Source: a bacterium (lineage in GTDB: Bacteria > Patescibacteriota > Dojkabacteria > B142 > OLB20). Taken from it: 42,232 bases of DNA. Both the position numbers and the translations under genes were made by a program. This document shows positions 17,385-26,622 of the stretch, piece by piece. The stretch spans positions 1 through 42,232 of the forward strand of contig JAKQLP010000098.1 of NCBI GenBank assembly GCA_029567095.1. The letters run 5' to 3'. How positions within the stretch are numbered: position 1 is the stretch's first letter; each line of letters begins with the position of its first letter. The notes under the pieces are model-generated. The model did not search any database, was not told the origin of the DNA, and saw only the letters and a list, made by a program, of their open reading frames with translations.

Positions 17385-18485
17385 TTAACTCCTAACCTGA
17401 GCATCAATAAATTTTTGGAGTTCACCATCAAGTACTGATTCAGGATCACTGGATTCGATCTTGGTCCTGAGATCTTTAACTAATTTATAGGGATTTAGGA
17501 CATAGTTTCGGATCTGATTTCCCCATCCTGCAATTTTATACTCCCCTTTTATATCATCCTGTTCAGCCTCCATCTTTTCCATTTCCTTTTGAAAAAGTTT
17601 ACCTCTTAAAATATTCATGGCTGCCTCTCTATTACGCAGCTGAGATCTTTCAGATTGGGAAGTGACGACAATTCCGGTTGGTTTGTGAACGATCCTAACA
17701 GCTGTTGCCACTTTATTTACATTTTGGCCTCCAGCTCCCGATGATCTTACAGCATGGAATTCGATATCTTCTTCTTTAAGATTAACTGCAATATCATCTT
17801 CAATCAAAGGAGTAACTTCAACTCCTGCAAAAGAGGTTTGTCTTAAGCCCTGAGCGTTAAAAGGAGACACTCTGACCAGTCTATGAGCGCCATGTTCCCT
17901 TTTTAACAATCCATAAGCATAGGGGCCTCGAACTTCTAGAGTCACGGAATCAACCCCAGCCTCATTTCCATCGATCTTATTTATTATGTCTGCTTGAAAA
18001 CCGGCTTTTTCAAAATAACGAAGATACATTCTTAAAAGCATTTCAGCCCAATCATTAGCTTCAGTTCCCCCCTGACCGGCATGAATACTTAGCAAGGCAT
18101 CATAGGAATCAAATTTCCCACTTAAAAAGGTCTTTATCTCTAATTTAGAAATGGTTTCATCAAGTTCATTTAACTGATTTGTCAGTGCATTAAGCTCAGC
18201 TTCGTCTTGTTCTTTGCCTTCACTTTCTAATAGCTCTATCATTACAGGAATATCCTGTAATTTAGAATTAACGCTTTTAGTTAGCTCCAGTTCTTCCTCT
18301 ATCATACCTATTTGCTTCATAACTTTACCTGCTTTTAAAGCATCATTCCAAAACTCGGAAGATCCTGACTCTGTCTTTAATTCGGATAAATGACTCATTT
18401 TTAAATCAGGATCAAGCTTCTTTTCTATGGAAGCAAATCTAGATTTCAAGTCCTCAAACTTTTGATTTATCTCATTTATGCTCAT
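17385..18485 (-). CDS. prfB: Peptide chain release factor 2
   Basis: RF2 terminates translation at UAA and UGA. The 366-residue protein carries the RF2 stop-recognition SPF (207-209, in [17 protein letters not shown]) and the hydrolytic GGQ (252-254). The frame is uninterrupted: the in-frame UGA and slippery CUU that autoregulate many prfB genes near codon 25 are absent. Its presence fits UGA being a stop codon here, unlike the code-25 relatives. The start codon overlaps the stop of the upstream SPFH gene by one base (TAATG), which suggests translational coupling. Confidence 0.97.
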   Translation of the reverse strand: MSINEINQKFEDLKSRFASIEKKLDPDLKMSHLSELKTESGSSEFWNDALKAGKVMKQIGMIEEELELTKSVNSKLQDIPVMIELLESEGKEQDEAELNALTNQLNELDETISKLEIKTFLSGKFDSYDALLSIHAGQGGTEANDWAEMLLRMYLRYFEKAGFQADIINKIDGNEAGVDSVTLEVRGPYAYGLLKREHGAHRLVRVSPFNAQGLRQTSFAGVEVTPLIEDDIAVNLKEEDIEFHAVRSSGAGGQNVNKVATAVRIVHKPTGIVVTSQSERSQLRNREAAMNILRGKLFQKEMEKMEAEQDDIKGEYKIAGWGNQIRNYVLNPYKLVKDLRTKIESSDPESVLDGELQKFIDAQVRS

Positions 18486-19411
18486 TAGCTTTTGTTCTTA
18501 TTCACCTCATTCCCAACAATTATTGAATCTCTGATCTGGGAAGCAATATCACTCATTCCTGCTGGGGTATGTGGTAACAGGATGGTATTTGTTTTTGAGG
18601 AAGATGAGATCTCTTTTAAAGTGTCGAAATACTGAGTTAACAGTACCAGATTCATGACTTCCTGAGCACTAGAACCAGATACAGTTTTCTGAAAGTCATC
18701 GACGGATTCCCTTAACCCTTCAATAATAGCTTTTCTTTGATCGGCAATACCTTTACCTTGTAAGGCTTTGGATTCTGCCTCGGCTTGTGCGGATTTAACT
18801 TTAAGGATTTTCTCGGCCTCTCCTTTCTCATTGGCTGCTACTCTTAATCTTTGAGCGGCGTTAATCTCGTTCATAGATTCTTTCACTTTAGAATCAGGTT
18901 CAATATCAGTAACTAAAGCATTAAGAATTTCAAACCCGAAACCTACCATGGTCTCATTTAATTCTTCTTTAACAGCAATAGCAATTTCGTCTTTTTTCTC
19001 AAATAGATCATCCAGATTAATTTTTGGTACCTTAGCTCTTACTACATCAAAAACATAGGAATTGATCTGCAGTTCGGGATTTTCTAGTTTGTAAAAAGCA
19101 TCATATACTTTATCCTGAAGGACATAGTATTGAACCGATACCATGATATGTACAAAAACGTTATCAAGTGTTTTTGTCTCAGCCTTTACATCTAGTTGCT
19201 GAACTCTTAAATTCATTTTACCAGCTATGCTTTCAATGAAGGGTATCTTAAAATTGAGTCCTGGCCTTGCTTGTCTAGCATATTTACCAAATCTTTCAAT
19301 AATAGCTATGGTTTGCTGCCCGATTGTAAAGAAGGACATAAAGAATAGTACGATCAAGAGTAAGAAAAGACATGGTCCGAGTAAAGATAATATTCCTAAT
19401 GTGTAATCCAT
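18485..19411 (-). CDS. SPFH/band 7 family membrane protein
   Basis: The 308-residue protein has one N-terminal transmembrane helix (about 5-28) and then the SPFH core: [30 protein letters not shown], the region with [15 protein letters not shown], and a helical part ending in [23 protein letters not shown]. Members such as HflC, QmcA and eukaryotic HIR proteins form ring-shaped membrane scaffolds, often around proteases. No FtsH or NfeD partner is adjacent in the window. It is co-transcribed with prfB. The role beyond membrane scaffold is unclear. Confidence 0.9.
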   Translation of the reverse strand: MDYTLGILSLLGPCLFLLLIVLFFMSFFTIGQQTIAIIERFGKYARQARPGLNFKIPFIESIAGKMNLRVQQLDVKAETKTLDNVFVHIMVSVQYYVLQDKVYDAFYKLENPELQINSYVFDVVRAKVPKINLDDLFEKKDEIAIAVKEELNETMVGFGFEILNALVTDIEPDSKVKESMNEINAAQRLRVAANEKGEAEKILKVKSAQAEAESKALQGKGIADQRKAIIEGLRESVDDFQKTVSGSSAQEVMNLVLLTQYFDTLKEISSSSKTNTILLPHTPAGMSDIASQIRDSIIVGNEVNKNKS

Positions 19412-19417
19412 GATAAT

Positions 19418-19446
19418 AGAATAAAAAGTAAGTGGATATGCTTTAA
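19418..19446 (-). promoter_or_regulatory. Predicted leaderless promoter of the SPFH-prfB operon
   Basis: On the minus strand, TTAAAG (19441-19446), a 17-base spacer and TATTCT (19418-19423). Six bases separate the -10 from the ATG at 19411, so the mRNA would start at the initiation codon. Confidence 0.45.
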
Positions 19447-19511
19447 TGATAACAAAATCATGCTAATCAGACAATAAATCGCGAAATGATACGATAAATA
19501 ACTTAATAATC

Positions 19512-19540
19512 TTGTTAATAGCTATATTATTTAGTAAAAT
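19512..19540 (+). promoter_or_regulatory. Predicted rpsT promoter
   Basis: TTGTTA (19512-19517), a 17-base spacer and TAAAAT (19535-19540), preceded by ATTTAG as in the uvrA and rsmA promoters. A leader of about 20 bases with no Shine-Dalgarno sequence precedes the rpsT ATG. Confidence 0.6.
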
Positions 19541-19567
19541 CAAAGAGTTTAATTAATACATATTGAT

Positions 19568-19840
19568 ATGCCAAATATTGCATCTGCAAAAAAAGCCTTA
19601 AGGGTAAGCAAGCGAAGACAAAAGGTTAATACCCGTGTCGAACGTGAGTACAAAATTAAGGTAAAGGACCTGAAAGAAGCTGTCTCTAAAGGTAGCAAGA
19701 CTCTAACTAAGAAGATCAGCAGCCTATATTCCAAGGTCGATTCTGCTGTTAAAAAAGGCGTTATTCATAAGAAGAAGGCCAGTAGAATCAAATCTAGAAT
19801 GGCTGGTTTAGCAAAAAAAACACAGGCTCCAAAAAAATAA
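19568..19840 (+). CDS. rpsT: Ribosomal protein bS20
   Basis: The 90-residue, strongly basic helical protein matches bS20 of the small subunit: MPNIASAKKALRVSKRRQ at the start and the KGVIHKKKASRIKSRMAGLAKK block near the end. It heads a plus-strand run with a small membrane protein 7 bases later and an AI-2E family transporter, with no terminator between. Confidence 0.96.
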   Translation: MPNIASAKKALRVSKRRQKVNTRVEREYKIKVKDLKEAVSKGSKTLTKKISSLYSKVDSAVKKGVIHKKKASRIKSRMAGLAKKTQAPKK

Positions 19841-19847
19841 ATAAAAG

Positions 19848-20390
19848 ATGAGGAAAACACTGCTCAAACTCATAGAATATTCGATTCTTCCAGCGATATT
19901 ACTTTTCGTAGGTAAGCTCTTAGGTTTATATATAATAGCTTCACTCTTTGGTGTGCCTATTGATTGGCAGGCCGAAGATAAATCATTACTGTTTTTCTCA
20001 ACTTCAGTAGCTAAAGAGAACTTAATGCTAGTCTCTACCTACTCTGACCTATTCATGTTTACTCTAATGAGTTTGGGCATGAGCTTTATTTTGATCCAGG
20101 CCATATATTTACATGACAGTCATATTTCCAATTTAACAATCTCCCAACTTGCTAAGTTAAATCTATTATCATTGATCCGTTCCTCATTTGAGCTATATCA
20201 TAGTGGAGTTATCTGGTTAGGATTTTTATGGCTGGGGTGCATTTTGGTTGCCATAAATTATTTTCAAGGCATTTCTCAACTTTGGGTCCTACTAATTTCT
20301 CTATTATTTTCAATTTCATTTAGTATAATCTTCTTTAGAGATCTATTCTCTGAAATTGAATTATCTAAACAAAACAACTATGCAGGATAA
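19848..20390 (+). CDS. Four-helix integral membrane protein of unknown function
   Basis: I do not recognise this 180-residue protein. It has about four hydrophobic helices (roughly 13-35, 67-88, 118-137 and 141-162) joined by short polar loops, and no catalytic motif. It lies 7 bases after rpsT and overlaps the transporter gene start, so it is expressed with both. It could be a small partner of the transporter, which is inferred only from the overlap. Confidence 0.7.
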   Translation: MRKTLLKLIEYSILPAILLFVGKLLGLYIIASLFGVPIDWQAEDKSLLFFSTSVAKENLMLVSTYSDLFMFTLMSLGMSFILIQAIYLHDSHISNLTISQLAKLNLLSLIRSSFELYHSGVIWLGFLWLGCILVAINYFQGISQLWVLLISLLFSISFSIIFFRDLFSEIELSKQNNYAG

Positions 20391-21459
20391 AATCAAACTA
20401 GAACTATCTCCCCGCTCAGTAGCACTCTCATTCTTAGTTATTCTAAGTTTCTTTGTAGCTTGGGAATTAAGATCTGTATTTTTTATGTTCTTTATTGCTT
20501 TTATTATTAGTGCCGCCCTTAGGCCTTATGTGAAAAAGTTAACCGATCTGAAGGTGCCCAAGATGTTAGCGATCGCTTTGATCTATGGAGTAGCCCTATC
20601 GACCATAATGTTTTTTCTACTTACAATTGTTAATGAAGCATGGTTTCAGTTAACTAATCTAATTTCACAATTACCAAATTTAGTGTATTCGATCCTGACA
20701 AATCTAAGCCTGCCTGATCAATTACAATTTATTGATCCCGAGCTTGTTAAAGAGAGTCTCAAGGAATTAGTAACCTCCCTACTAAAGATCGACGGCGGAT
20801 TATTTTCCTCCGGAATTTCTGGAGCCTGGGGTATTTTAAGCTTCGCCTCTGGCCTTACAATAATTTTAGGTATGATAACCATTCTGTCTTTGTATCTATT
20901 GGCAAGAGATAATAGTGTGGGGAATTCCGTTGTTGGCTATTTGCCACATGCTTCGCAAAAAAGATTTTTAGAATTATTTCAAAGGATCGAAGAAAAGTTG
21001 GGTAAGTGGTTTAGGGCTCAAGTATTTTTAATGCTTTTGGCCGGTGTAGTTTCCTGGATTGGACTAACCTTGCCTGCTTTGTTCCTACCAAACTATACCT
21101 TGCATAATTACGCTTTGCCTATTGCAATGCTGGTTTCATTATTGGAAATTGTCCCAGGCACAGGGCTTAGTGTAGGTGCCATATTATCATTGTTAATTGC
21201 TCTTTCCACTCAGCAAACCTTTATGATTATCTATGCTCCCCTACTCTTCATTGGAATGCAACAATTAGAAGGTATGCTCATTATTCCTAAACTAATGAAG
21301 AAAGTGATCGGGCTTGATCCTATCATTACTCTACTATCTTTAGTTTCAGGATTTATTCTTTTCCAGGTGGTTGGGGCCATCTTGATCGTACCTATTCTAG
21401 CTGTAATTCAAATTGTAATTGAGTTCTATTCTGAGGATATTAAAGCGCAATTACGTTAG
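20380..21459 (+). CDS. AI-2E family transporter (PerM/UPF0118-type membrane protein)
   Basis: The protein is about 359 residues, with paired N-terminal helices, a polar middle region and several C-terminal helices. The AI-2E signature features are seen: an FFIAFIISAALRPYVKKL segment near the start and, toward the C-terminus, EIVPGTGLSVGAILSLL and GLDPIITLLSLVSG. The family has been linked to autoinducer-2 export and, more broadly, to small-solute or Na+/H+ transport, so the substrate is unknown. I chose the ATG at 20380, which overlaps the upstream gene by 11 bases, over the TTG at 20356. Confidence 0.9.
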   Translation: MQDKIKLELSPRSVALSFLVILSFFVAWELRSVFFMFFIAFIISAALRPYVKKLTDLKVPKMLAIALIYGVALSTIMFFLLTIVNEAWFQLTNLISQLPNLVYSILTNLSLPDQLQFIDPELVKESLKELVTSLLKIDGGLFSSGISGAWGILSFASGLTIILGMITILSLYLLARDNSVGNSVVGYLPHASQKRFLELFQRIEEKLGKWFRAQVFLMLLAGVVSWIGLTLPALFLPNYTLHNYALPIAMLVSLLEIVPGTGLSVGAILSLLIALSTQQTFMIIYAPLLFIGMQQLEGMLIIPKLMKKVIGLDPIITLLSLVSGFILFQVVGAILIVPILAVIQIVIEFYSEDIKAQLR

Positions 21460-23573
21460 GAGCTTTTTTCAAGATCTTTAAGCAAATCTCTGCACTCTGC
21501 AGCTTTCTCATATTCCTGCATATCTGCATAGATCTCCATTTGAAGTTGTAGTTCTTTTAGTACCAATTTTTGAGCTTTAGGATCTAGAGCAGGATACATT
21601 TCTATTCTCTTCATCAAGCTCAGCATTTCCTTTTCCTGCTCCTTATCCTCTTCTTCTTTAGTAGTGAGCGTATCGCTAATATCTTTTGTAATACCGGTAG
21701 GAGTGATATTCATGCTCTTATTATATTCATCCTGAACCTTCCTTCTTCTTAAAGTTTCGTCTATAGCCTGTTTCATGCTGCCTGTAATATGAGCCGCGTA
21801 CATTACGACACGTCCGTCAATGTGTCTAGCTGCTCTTCCCATGGTTTGGATCAAAGAAGTCCTGGAACGAAGGAACCCTTCTTTATCTGCATCCATGATG
21901 GCTACTAGGGATACCTCCGGAAGATCTAGTCCTTCTCTTAAGAGATTGATCCCAATAAGGCAGTCGAACTTGCCTAATCTTAGATTTTTTAATATCTCTA
22001 CTCTTTTTATGGAGTCTAGATCGGAATGAATATATGTAACTTTAATACCAATTTGAGTTAAATAGCCTGCTAGATCTTCGGCCATTCTTTTTGTTAGTGT
22101 TGTCACTAAGACTCTTTGCCCTTTCTCAACCGTAGCCTTAATCTCGTTGATCAGATCATCGATTTGATTAGCCTGATGTTTATCCTGAGATACAATTTTC
22201 ATTTCCATATATCCATTAGCTACTACATCTTGCTTGAGCTTATCAAAAGAGTCTGCATCAGGAGGCCTAATATCAACGATTGGATCTAGTAGTCCGGTCG
22301 GTCTTATTAATAGTTCAGCTTTCCCAATATATTTGGACCCATCATTTAGTATAATTTCCGGATTGATACTAAGATTCAATTCTTCTTCATCAGGTGTAGC
22401 TGAAGTGTAGATAACCTGATCTAATCTCTTTTGGAATTCATGGTATTTAAGTGGTCTATTATCAAGTGCAGCTTTTAGTCTGAATCCATAATCAACTAAA
22501 TTCCCTTTTCTCATTTTATCCCCGTTATACATCCCCCTAACTTGAGGCAATGTGATATGGGATTCATCCACAAATAGTAGCCAGTCATCAGGGAAATAGT
22601 CGATAAGAGTTGAAGGAGGTGTGCTAGGCTCTCTTCGATCAATGTATCTTGAATAATTCTCTATGCCACTGCAATAACCTGTCTCCACCATCATTTCCAT
22701 ATCAAAATTTACCCTTTGCTCTAGTCGATAAGCTTCGATCTTTTTACCCGCCTCTAAAAAATTTTGTACCTCCAATTTTAAATCTTCCCGAATTTGAGGA
22801 ATTATTGCCTTAAGAGATTCATATGGAGTAACGAAGTGTTTGGCAGGAAATAGCTTGTATGAATCAGGCCTTTCTAGCACCTCTCCTGTTAAAGGATTGA
22901 TGGTTTTTAAAGCTTCGATCTGATCTCCAAAATATTCAATTCTTAAAGCCTCATCACTAGATGAGAGGTAAATCTCTACATTATCTCCCCTTACTCTGAA
23001 AGTGCCTGGTCCAAAATCATGTACAGTACGTTCATACTGCATATCGGAAAGATGCCTTAATAGCTTTTCCCGATTGTAGGTCATGCCTTTTTCCAGATCT
23101 CTTGATAAAGTCTCGTAATCATCAGGGTCTCCCAAGCCATATATGCAGGAAACGGAAGCCACGATCAAAGTATCTCTTCTTGTTAATAGAGCTTGAGTGG
23201 CAGCATTTCTGTATTTCTCAATTGTTTTGTTAACTTCCGATTCCTTTTCAATATATAGATCTCTCTGAGGAATATACGCTTCAGGCTGATAATAGTCGTA
23301 ATATGAAATGAAATACTTAACAGCATTATTAGGAAAGAAGTTTTTGAACTCGGAAAATAGTTGAGCTGCTAATGTTTTGTTATGAGCCAAGATCAAAGTT
23401 GGCTTATTGATCTTTTCGATAAGATTAGCCATGACAAATGTTTTACCAGAACCAGTGACTCCTGTTAAAGTCTGATGTTTCATTTCTGCTTCCAGGCCTT
23501 GATAGAGTTTTGCTATAGCATCAGCTTGGGCCGGTGCTGGTTTGAATTTTGAGGCTAACTCAAATTTACGCAT
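21456..23573 (-). CDS. uvrB: Excinuclease ABC subunit B
   Basis: UvrB verifies lesions and positions the UvrC nuclease in nucleotide excision repair. The 705-residue protein has Walker A TGVTGSGKTF (37-46), the beta-hairpin region ISYYDYYQPEAYIPQRDLYIEK, DESH in motif II and the C-terminal UVR coiled coil (AECRDLLKDLEK) that binds UvrC. Its start overlaps the 3' end of tgt by 8 bases, so tgt and rsmA are probably on the same transcript. The 3' end overlaps the convergent transporter gene by 4 bases. Confidence 0.98.
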   Translation of the reverse strand: MRKFELASKFKPAPAQADAIAKLYQGLEAEMKHQTLTGVTGSGKTFVMANLIEKINKPTLILAHNKTLAAQLFSEFKNFFPNNAVKYFISYYDYYQPEAYIPQRDLYIEKESEVNKTIEKYRNAATQALLTRRDTLIVASVSCIYGLGDPDDYETLSRDLEKGMTYNREKLLRHLSDMQYERTVHDFGPGTFRVRGDNVEIYLSSSDEALRIEYFGDQIEALKTINPLTGEVLERPDSYKLFPAKHFVTPYESLKAIIPQIREDLKLEVQNFLEAGKKIEAYRLEQRVNFDMEMMVETGYCSGIENYSRYIDRREPSTPPSTLIDYFPDDWLLFVDESHITLPQVRGMYNGDKMRKGNLVDYGFRLKAALDNRPLKYHEFQKRLDQVIYTSATPDEEELNLSINPEIILNDGSKYIGKAELLIRPTGLLDPIVDIRPPDADSFDKLKQDVVANGYMEMKIVSQDKHQANQIDDLINEIKATVEKGQRVLVTTLTKRMAEDLAGYLTQIGIKVTYIHSDLDSIKRVEILKNLRLGKFDCLIGINLLREGLDLPEVSLVAIMDADKEGFLRSRTSLIQTMGRAARHIDGRVVMYAAHITGSMKQAIDETLRRRKVQDEYNKSMNITPTGITKDISDTLTTKEEEDKEQEKEMLSLMKRIEMYPALDPKAQKLVLKELQLQMEIYADMQEYEKAAECRDLLKDLEKSS

Positions 23574-24714
23574 GCCTTAAATTATGAATATGTTGCATAT
23601 AGAAAGTAAGATTATGAATTGTAGCATATCTATATCCGGTTGGGTTGTGAGTTCTTAGTAGATAACGAAGATAAGCCCGATCGATTGTTTTACAGGTTAG
23701 ACAGGAGCATTTAGCATCAATGGGGTTTTTATCGAATTGATATTGACCATTTTTAATATGCAAAACATCATAAGTTTTATAGGATCTATCCCCTTGCCCT
23801 TTATGTACATAGAGGTAGGCATGTCTAGCATTGCGAGTAGGAAGAACACAATCAAAAATATCCCAGCCTGCTTTGTAGGCATATTCTAGGTCGTCCGGAC
23901 TGCCTATACCTAAGCCATAGCGGATCTTATCAACAGGAAGAAGATTAGCAACGTAACTTATTAGTTCATGATAGAAGCCCTGAGGGGCGTCATTTTTCCA
24001 GGAATTTCTAGAATGCAATGGCAATCCCCCGAAGCTATATATATCAAAACCAATTTCTATAAGTTGCTCTGCACTTATTTGCCTATATTTAAAATTATTT
24101 GCTCCTTGGACTACGGCGGCTAGTAATGGCCTTTCTATCTGGGGATTATTAAAGTCATTCTCAGTTAGATCATGTAGCCGTAAAAACTCTTGTTTAGATC
24201 TTTTAGCCCATTTGGTAGTCCTTTCTACCGATCTTTTAATCTTGGCAAGAGAAGTATCCTCAATAACCGGCTCATCTAGTACAACTCTAATATCAGATCC
24301 TATCTTATGCTGAATTTGCTGAGAGATCTCAGGACTTAGGAAGTTGAATTTCCCATTGGCCTCAGCACTAAAACTGCATCCAGCATCAGTGATCATATTG
24401 CTCTTACTCTTATTCCTGTGGATGAGTGAAAATACTTGATATCCGCCCGAATCCGTAAGAATGGGGTTTTTAAAGTCCATGAATTTATGAAGACCACCGT
24501 ATTTCTCTAGATAATCGCTACCGATCTTTTGCTCTATATGCAAAGTTGTAGTTACTAAAGCCTCTACCCCACTTTGCCTTAAATCATCACTTCCTACCGA
24601 AGTTATTGCTCCATAGGTAGCGTCCGGCATGAATAAGGGAGTTTTTAGCTCACCATGTTTTGTATGGACTTTAAATTTTCTTTTACAATTTTTAATCTCA
24701 AGTTCTACTTTCAT
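23566..24714 (-). CDS. tgt: tRNA-guanine transglycosylase
   Basis: Tgt swaps guanine 34 for a queuine-type base in tRNAs with GUN anticodons. The 382-residue protein has both catalytic aspartates: Asp88 in LTDSGGYQVF and Asp288 in FDCVLPTRN. The zinc site is complete (Cys336, Cys338, Cys341, His367). No queuosine synthesis genes (queC, queD, queE, queF, queA) are in the window, so whether it uses preQ1 made by the cell or imports a base is open. It overlaps rsmA by 4 bases and uvrB by 8. Confidence 0.96.
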   Translation of the reverse strand: MKVELEIKNCKRKFKVHTKHGELKTPLFMPDATYGAITSVGSDDLRQSGVEALVTTTLHIEQKIGSDYLEKYGGLHKFMDFKNPILTDSGGYQVFSLIHRNKSKSNMITDAGCSFSAEANGKFNFLSPEISQQIQHKIGSDIRVVLDEPVIEDTSLAKIKRSVERTTKWAKRSKQEFLRLHDLTENDFNNPQIERPLLAAVVQGANNFKYRQISAEQLIEIGFDIYSFGGLPLHSRNSWKNDAPQGFYHELISYVANLLPVDKIRYGLGIGSPDDLEYAYKAGWDIFDCVLPTRNARHAYLYVHKGQGDRSYKTYDVLHIKNGQYQFDKNPIDAKCSCLTCKTIDRAYLRYLLRTHNPTGYRYATIHNLTFYMQHIHNLRHA

Positions 24715-25484
24715 TTCTTTAAAGCTTGGTAGAGTTTAGTCCAATGTTCAAATGCAAGCTCCCCTGCCCTGCTCTTTTCAGATAATCCCATTTTTTTAAG
24801 TTCAGATTCGATTTCTAATTTATCAAAACCAGCATTCGCAAGGTTTCGGGAGAGGATCTTTCTGGGAGCACTAAATGCGATCTTCACAAATTTAAGTAAA
24901 GATTCTGGCTTATCAAATCTCGGACCTAATTGTTCGAATTTAATTATGGCGCTTTCTACCTTTGGTTCAGGATTAAAAAAGTGAGCAGGTAGGGTTTTGA
25001 TATAACTGATCTTGCCTGCATAAGTATTAGCTAGAATATTTAAGAATCTACCTTTAAATGCATAATCACTGGCAACTTCTTTCTGAAGAATAAAGCACAT
25101 ACAAGCTGGCTTTATTGTAGTTTTTAAAAATAGATTTATGATCTGTTTAGAAATGTTGTATGGCAGGGCTCCTATTAATTTAAAACCCTTATTTAGGCCT
25201 AATTCAGCTAGATCCAGTTGCAGTATATCTGCATTGATTAATTTGAAATTAGTAAATCCAGCGAATCTTTCATTTAAAGTCGGGATCAATTCACTATCAA
25301 TTTCCACTGCAGTTAACTGGGCCTTCCTTTGTAAAATTATATCGCTTACTGCTCCATCTCCAGGTCCTATCTCTAATACATTATCCCCTTCTTTGATATC
25401 TGCCGCATCCACAAATTCAATTATTGATTCGAAATCAATTAAAAAATTCTGGCCTAATTGTTTTTTGAAATTATGTTCGTTCAT
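24711..25484 (-). CDS. rsmA: 16S rRNA adenine dimethyltransferase (KsgA/RsmA)
   Basis: RsmA dimethylates two adjacent adenines in the 3'-terminal helix of 16S rRNA late in small-subunit assembly. The 257-residue protein starts with KKQLGQNFLID and has the S-adenosylmethionine loop VLEIGPGDGAVS (36-47) and the catalytic LPYN (107-110) motif. It heads a minus-strand operon with tgt and uvrB. A TATAAT ends 7 bases before the start codon. Confidence 0.97.
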   Translation of the reverse strand: MNEHNFKKQLGQNFLIDFESIIEFVDAADIKEGDNVLEIGPGDGAVSDIILQRKAQLTAVEIDSELIPTLNERFAGFTNFKLINADILQLDLAELGLNKGFKLIGALPYNISKQIINLFLKTTIKPACMCFILQKEVASDYAFKGRFLNILANTYAGKISYIKTLPAHFFNPEPKVESAIIKFEQLGPRFDKPESLLKFVKIAFSAPRKILSRNLANAGFDKLEIESELKKMGLSEKSRAGELAFEHWTKLYQALKK

Positions 25485-25491
25485 GTTATTG

Positions 25492-25499
25492 ATTATACT
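25492..25499. promoter_or_regulatory. Shared symmetric -10 element for rsmA and the divergent 25505 gene
   Basis: ATTATACT (25492-25499) reads TATAAT on the minus strand, 7 bases before the rsmA start codon. On the plus strand it reads TATACT, 5 bases before the ATG at 25505. Both -35 regions are poor. Both transcripts would be leaderless or nearly so. Confidence 0.45.
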
Positions 25500-25504
25500 A
25501 AATA

Positions 25505-26239
25505 ATGCAGGAAATATGTATTTGGTATATAATTATATTCATATATATTAAATATATCTTTATCTTGTCCTACAGAAATATTTCCAGTTCAGAATTATCT
25601 TTTGAACAAGAGCACCTTTTCAAAGTAACGGATAGGATATTACTCCCTGCAGCTGGTGCTATGCTAGCTGATCGATCAGTTCTGGATATTATCAGAAGCT
25701 TCGGTAAAGTTATGCCTATTGGCAGTATATTATGGGGAGAAGGTCTTCTATCTGGAAGGCACTTTAGTGAGTTCCAATTATCTAATAGACAAGTGTTGGA
25801 AGATAGTTCTATAGGTATTTATTGGAAGCATGGTGAGCCTATAGAGCAACTGGCGATCAATACCAAAGCTGGCGTTAGAAATGAAGTGCAGACTGGGACT
25901 TTGCCTCTTGATGTAATTAATTTTCTTGCCAGTCATTTTCAATTGACACCCCAATTAATGGCGATGGCTTATGATATGGGATCAAGTTTAATTGGAGAAC
26001 AGCCTTTAGGATCTATGCTTGATAATATTAAAATGAATATGGCAGGAGCTGGTATCCAATTTGCTCTGCATAGAGGAGTGGTTAAGGTTCTAATTGAAGG
26101 GTTTTATGGAGATAAAGCTACTATGCTTAATGATCTTGATAATATTCGTTTAAAGACTCAACAGGTAAAAAGAAGATTAAAGCTGGGAGAATTACTACAA
26201 TATATTCCTAACGTTCAATCAGGATTCGAATTAGATTAG
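25505..26239 (+). CDS. Protein of unknown function
   Basis: I do not recognise this protein (244 residues from the ATG at 25505). The first 20 residues are a run of aromatic and aliphatic residues translated from very AT-rich DNA. They may be a membrane segment, or the true start may be the TTG at 25565. The rest is soluble-looking, with a helical C-terminal half and a Gly/Ala/Met-rich stretch (MAYDMGSSLIGEQPLGSMLD). No catalytic motif is evident. Codon use looks like its neighbours. It is a single-gene unit followed by a weak hairpin terminator. Confidence 0.65.
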   Translation: MQEICIWYIIIFIYIKYIFILSYRNISSSELSFEQEHLFKVTDRILLPAAGAMLADRSVLDIIRSFGKVMPIGSILWGEGLLSGRHFSEFQLSNRQVLEDSSIGIYWKHGEPIEQLAINTKAGVRNEVQTGTLPLDVINFLASHFQLTPQLMAMAYDMGSSLIGEQPLGSMLDNIKMNMAGAGIQFALHRGVVKVLIEGFYGDKATMLNDLDNIRLKTQQVKRRLKLGELLQYIPNVQSGFELD

Positions 26240-26266
26240 TAGGCCAATTTTTAATAAAATTGCCCA

Positions 26267-26286
26267 CCAGTGAAAACATTGGTTTT
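26267..26286 (+). terminator. Weak rho-independent terminator after the 25505 gene
   Basis: CCAGTG (26267-26272) pairs with CATTGG (26277-26282), with one G-T pair and an AAAA loop, followed by TTTT. The T run is short. A second inverted repeat lies just before (26243-26265, AATTTT/AAAATT arms). The rest of 26287-26418 shows no gene. Confidence 0.4.
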
Positions 26287-26418
26287 AAAAATTGTTTATG
26301 AAAAAGTTCAAAAAAAGGGACCCTCGTAGATCTCTCCATAATTTACATTGAAAATTGTAGGGATATTGTGCCTTAACTTAGAAGTATAATCAATAACTTA
26401 TAGTGGGAAAATTTCAAT

Positions 26419-26495
26419 TGGTGGGCGCCAGAGGATTCGAACCTCTGACCTATTCAGTGTAAATGAATTGCTCTAGCCAGCTGAGCTAGGCGCCC
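26419..26495 (-). tRNA. tRNA-Val (UAC)
   Basis: A complete cloverleaf of 77 bases including an encoded CCA. The acceptor GGGCGCC/GGCGCCC pairs perfectly, the D stem is GCTC/GAGC, and the anticodon stem ATTCA/TGAAT encloses the loop TTTACAC with anticodon TAC. The T arm is AGAGG-TTCGAAT-CCTCT. It lies 7 bases after tRNA-Phe on the same strand. Confidence 0.97.
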
Positions 26496-26502
26496 CTTTA
26501 TT

Positions 26503-26578
26503 TGGTGCCGAGGGCCGGGCTTGAACCGGCGACACCACGATTTTCAGTCGTGTGCTCTACCAACTGAGCTACCTCGGC
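26503..26578 (-). tRNA. tRNA-Phe (GAA)
   Basis: A complete 76-base cloverleaf with encoded CCA. Acceptor GCCGAGG/CCTCGGC, D stem GCTC/GAGC, anticodon stem CACGA/TCGTG around CTGAAAA (anticodon GAA), and T arm GCCGG-TTCAAGC-CCGGC. It is the first of the two tRNAs after the promoter at 26592-26620. Confidence 0.98.
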
Positions 26579-26591
26579 ATTAATGCCTTAG

Positions 26592-26620
26592 ATTATATGC
26601 AATTATATCAATTATTACAA
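26592..26620 (-). promoter_or_regulatory. Predicted promoter of the tRNA-Phe/tRNA-Val pair
   Basis: On the minus strand, TTGTAA (26615-26620), a 17-base spacer and TATAAT (26592-26597). The expected start is a few bases before mature tRNA-Phe. It lies between the end of mraY and the tRNAs. Confidence 0.7.
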
Positions 26621-26622
26621 TC

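Noticed and set aside
18395-18485. Programmed frameshift in prfB
   Set aside because: The frame is continuous and no in-frame UGA with a CUU slip site is present near codon 25.
26320-26345. Possible minus-strand terminator with seven Ts after tRNA-Val
   Set aside because: The T run is real but no stem of useful length precedes it.
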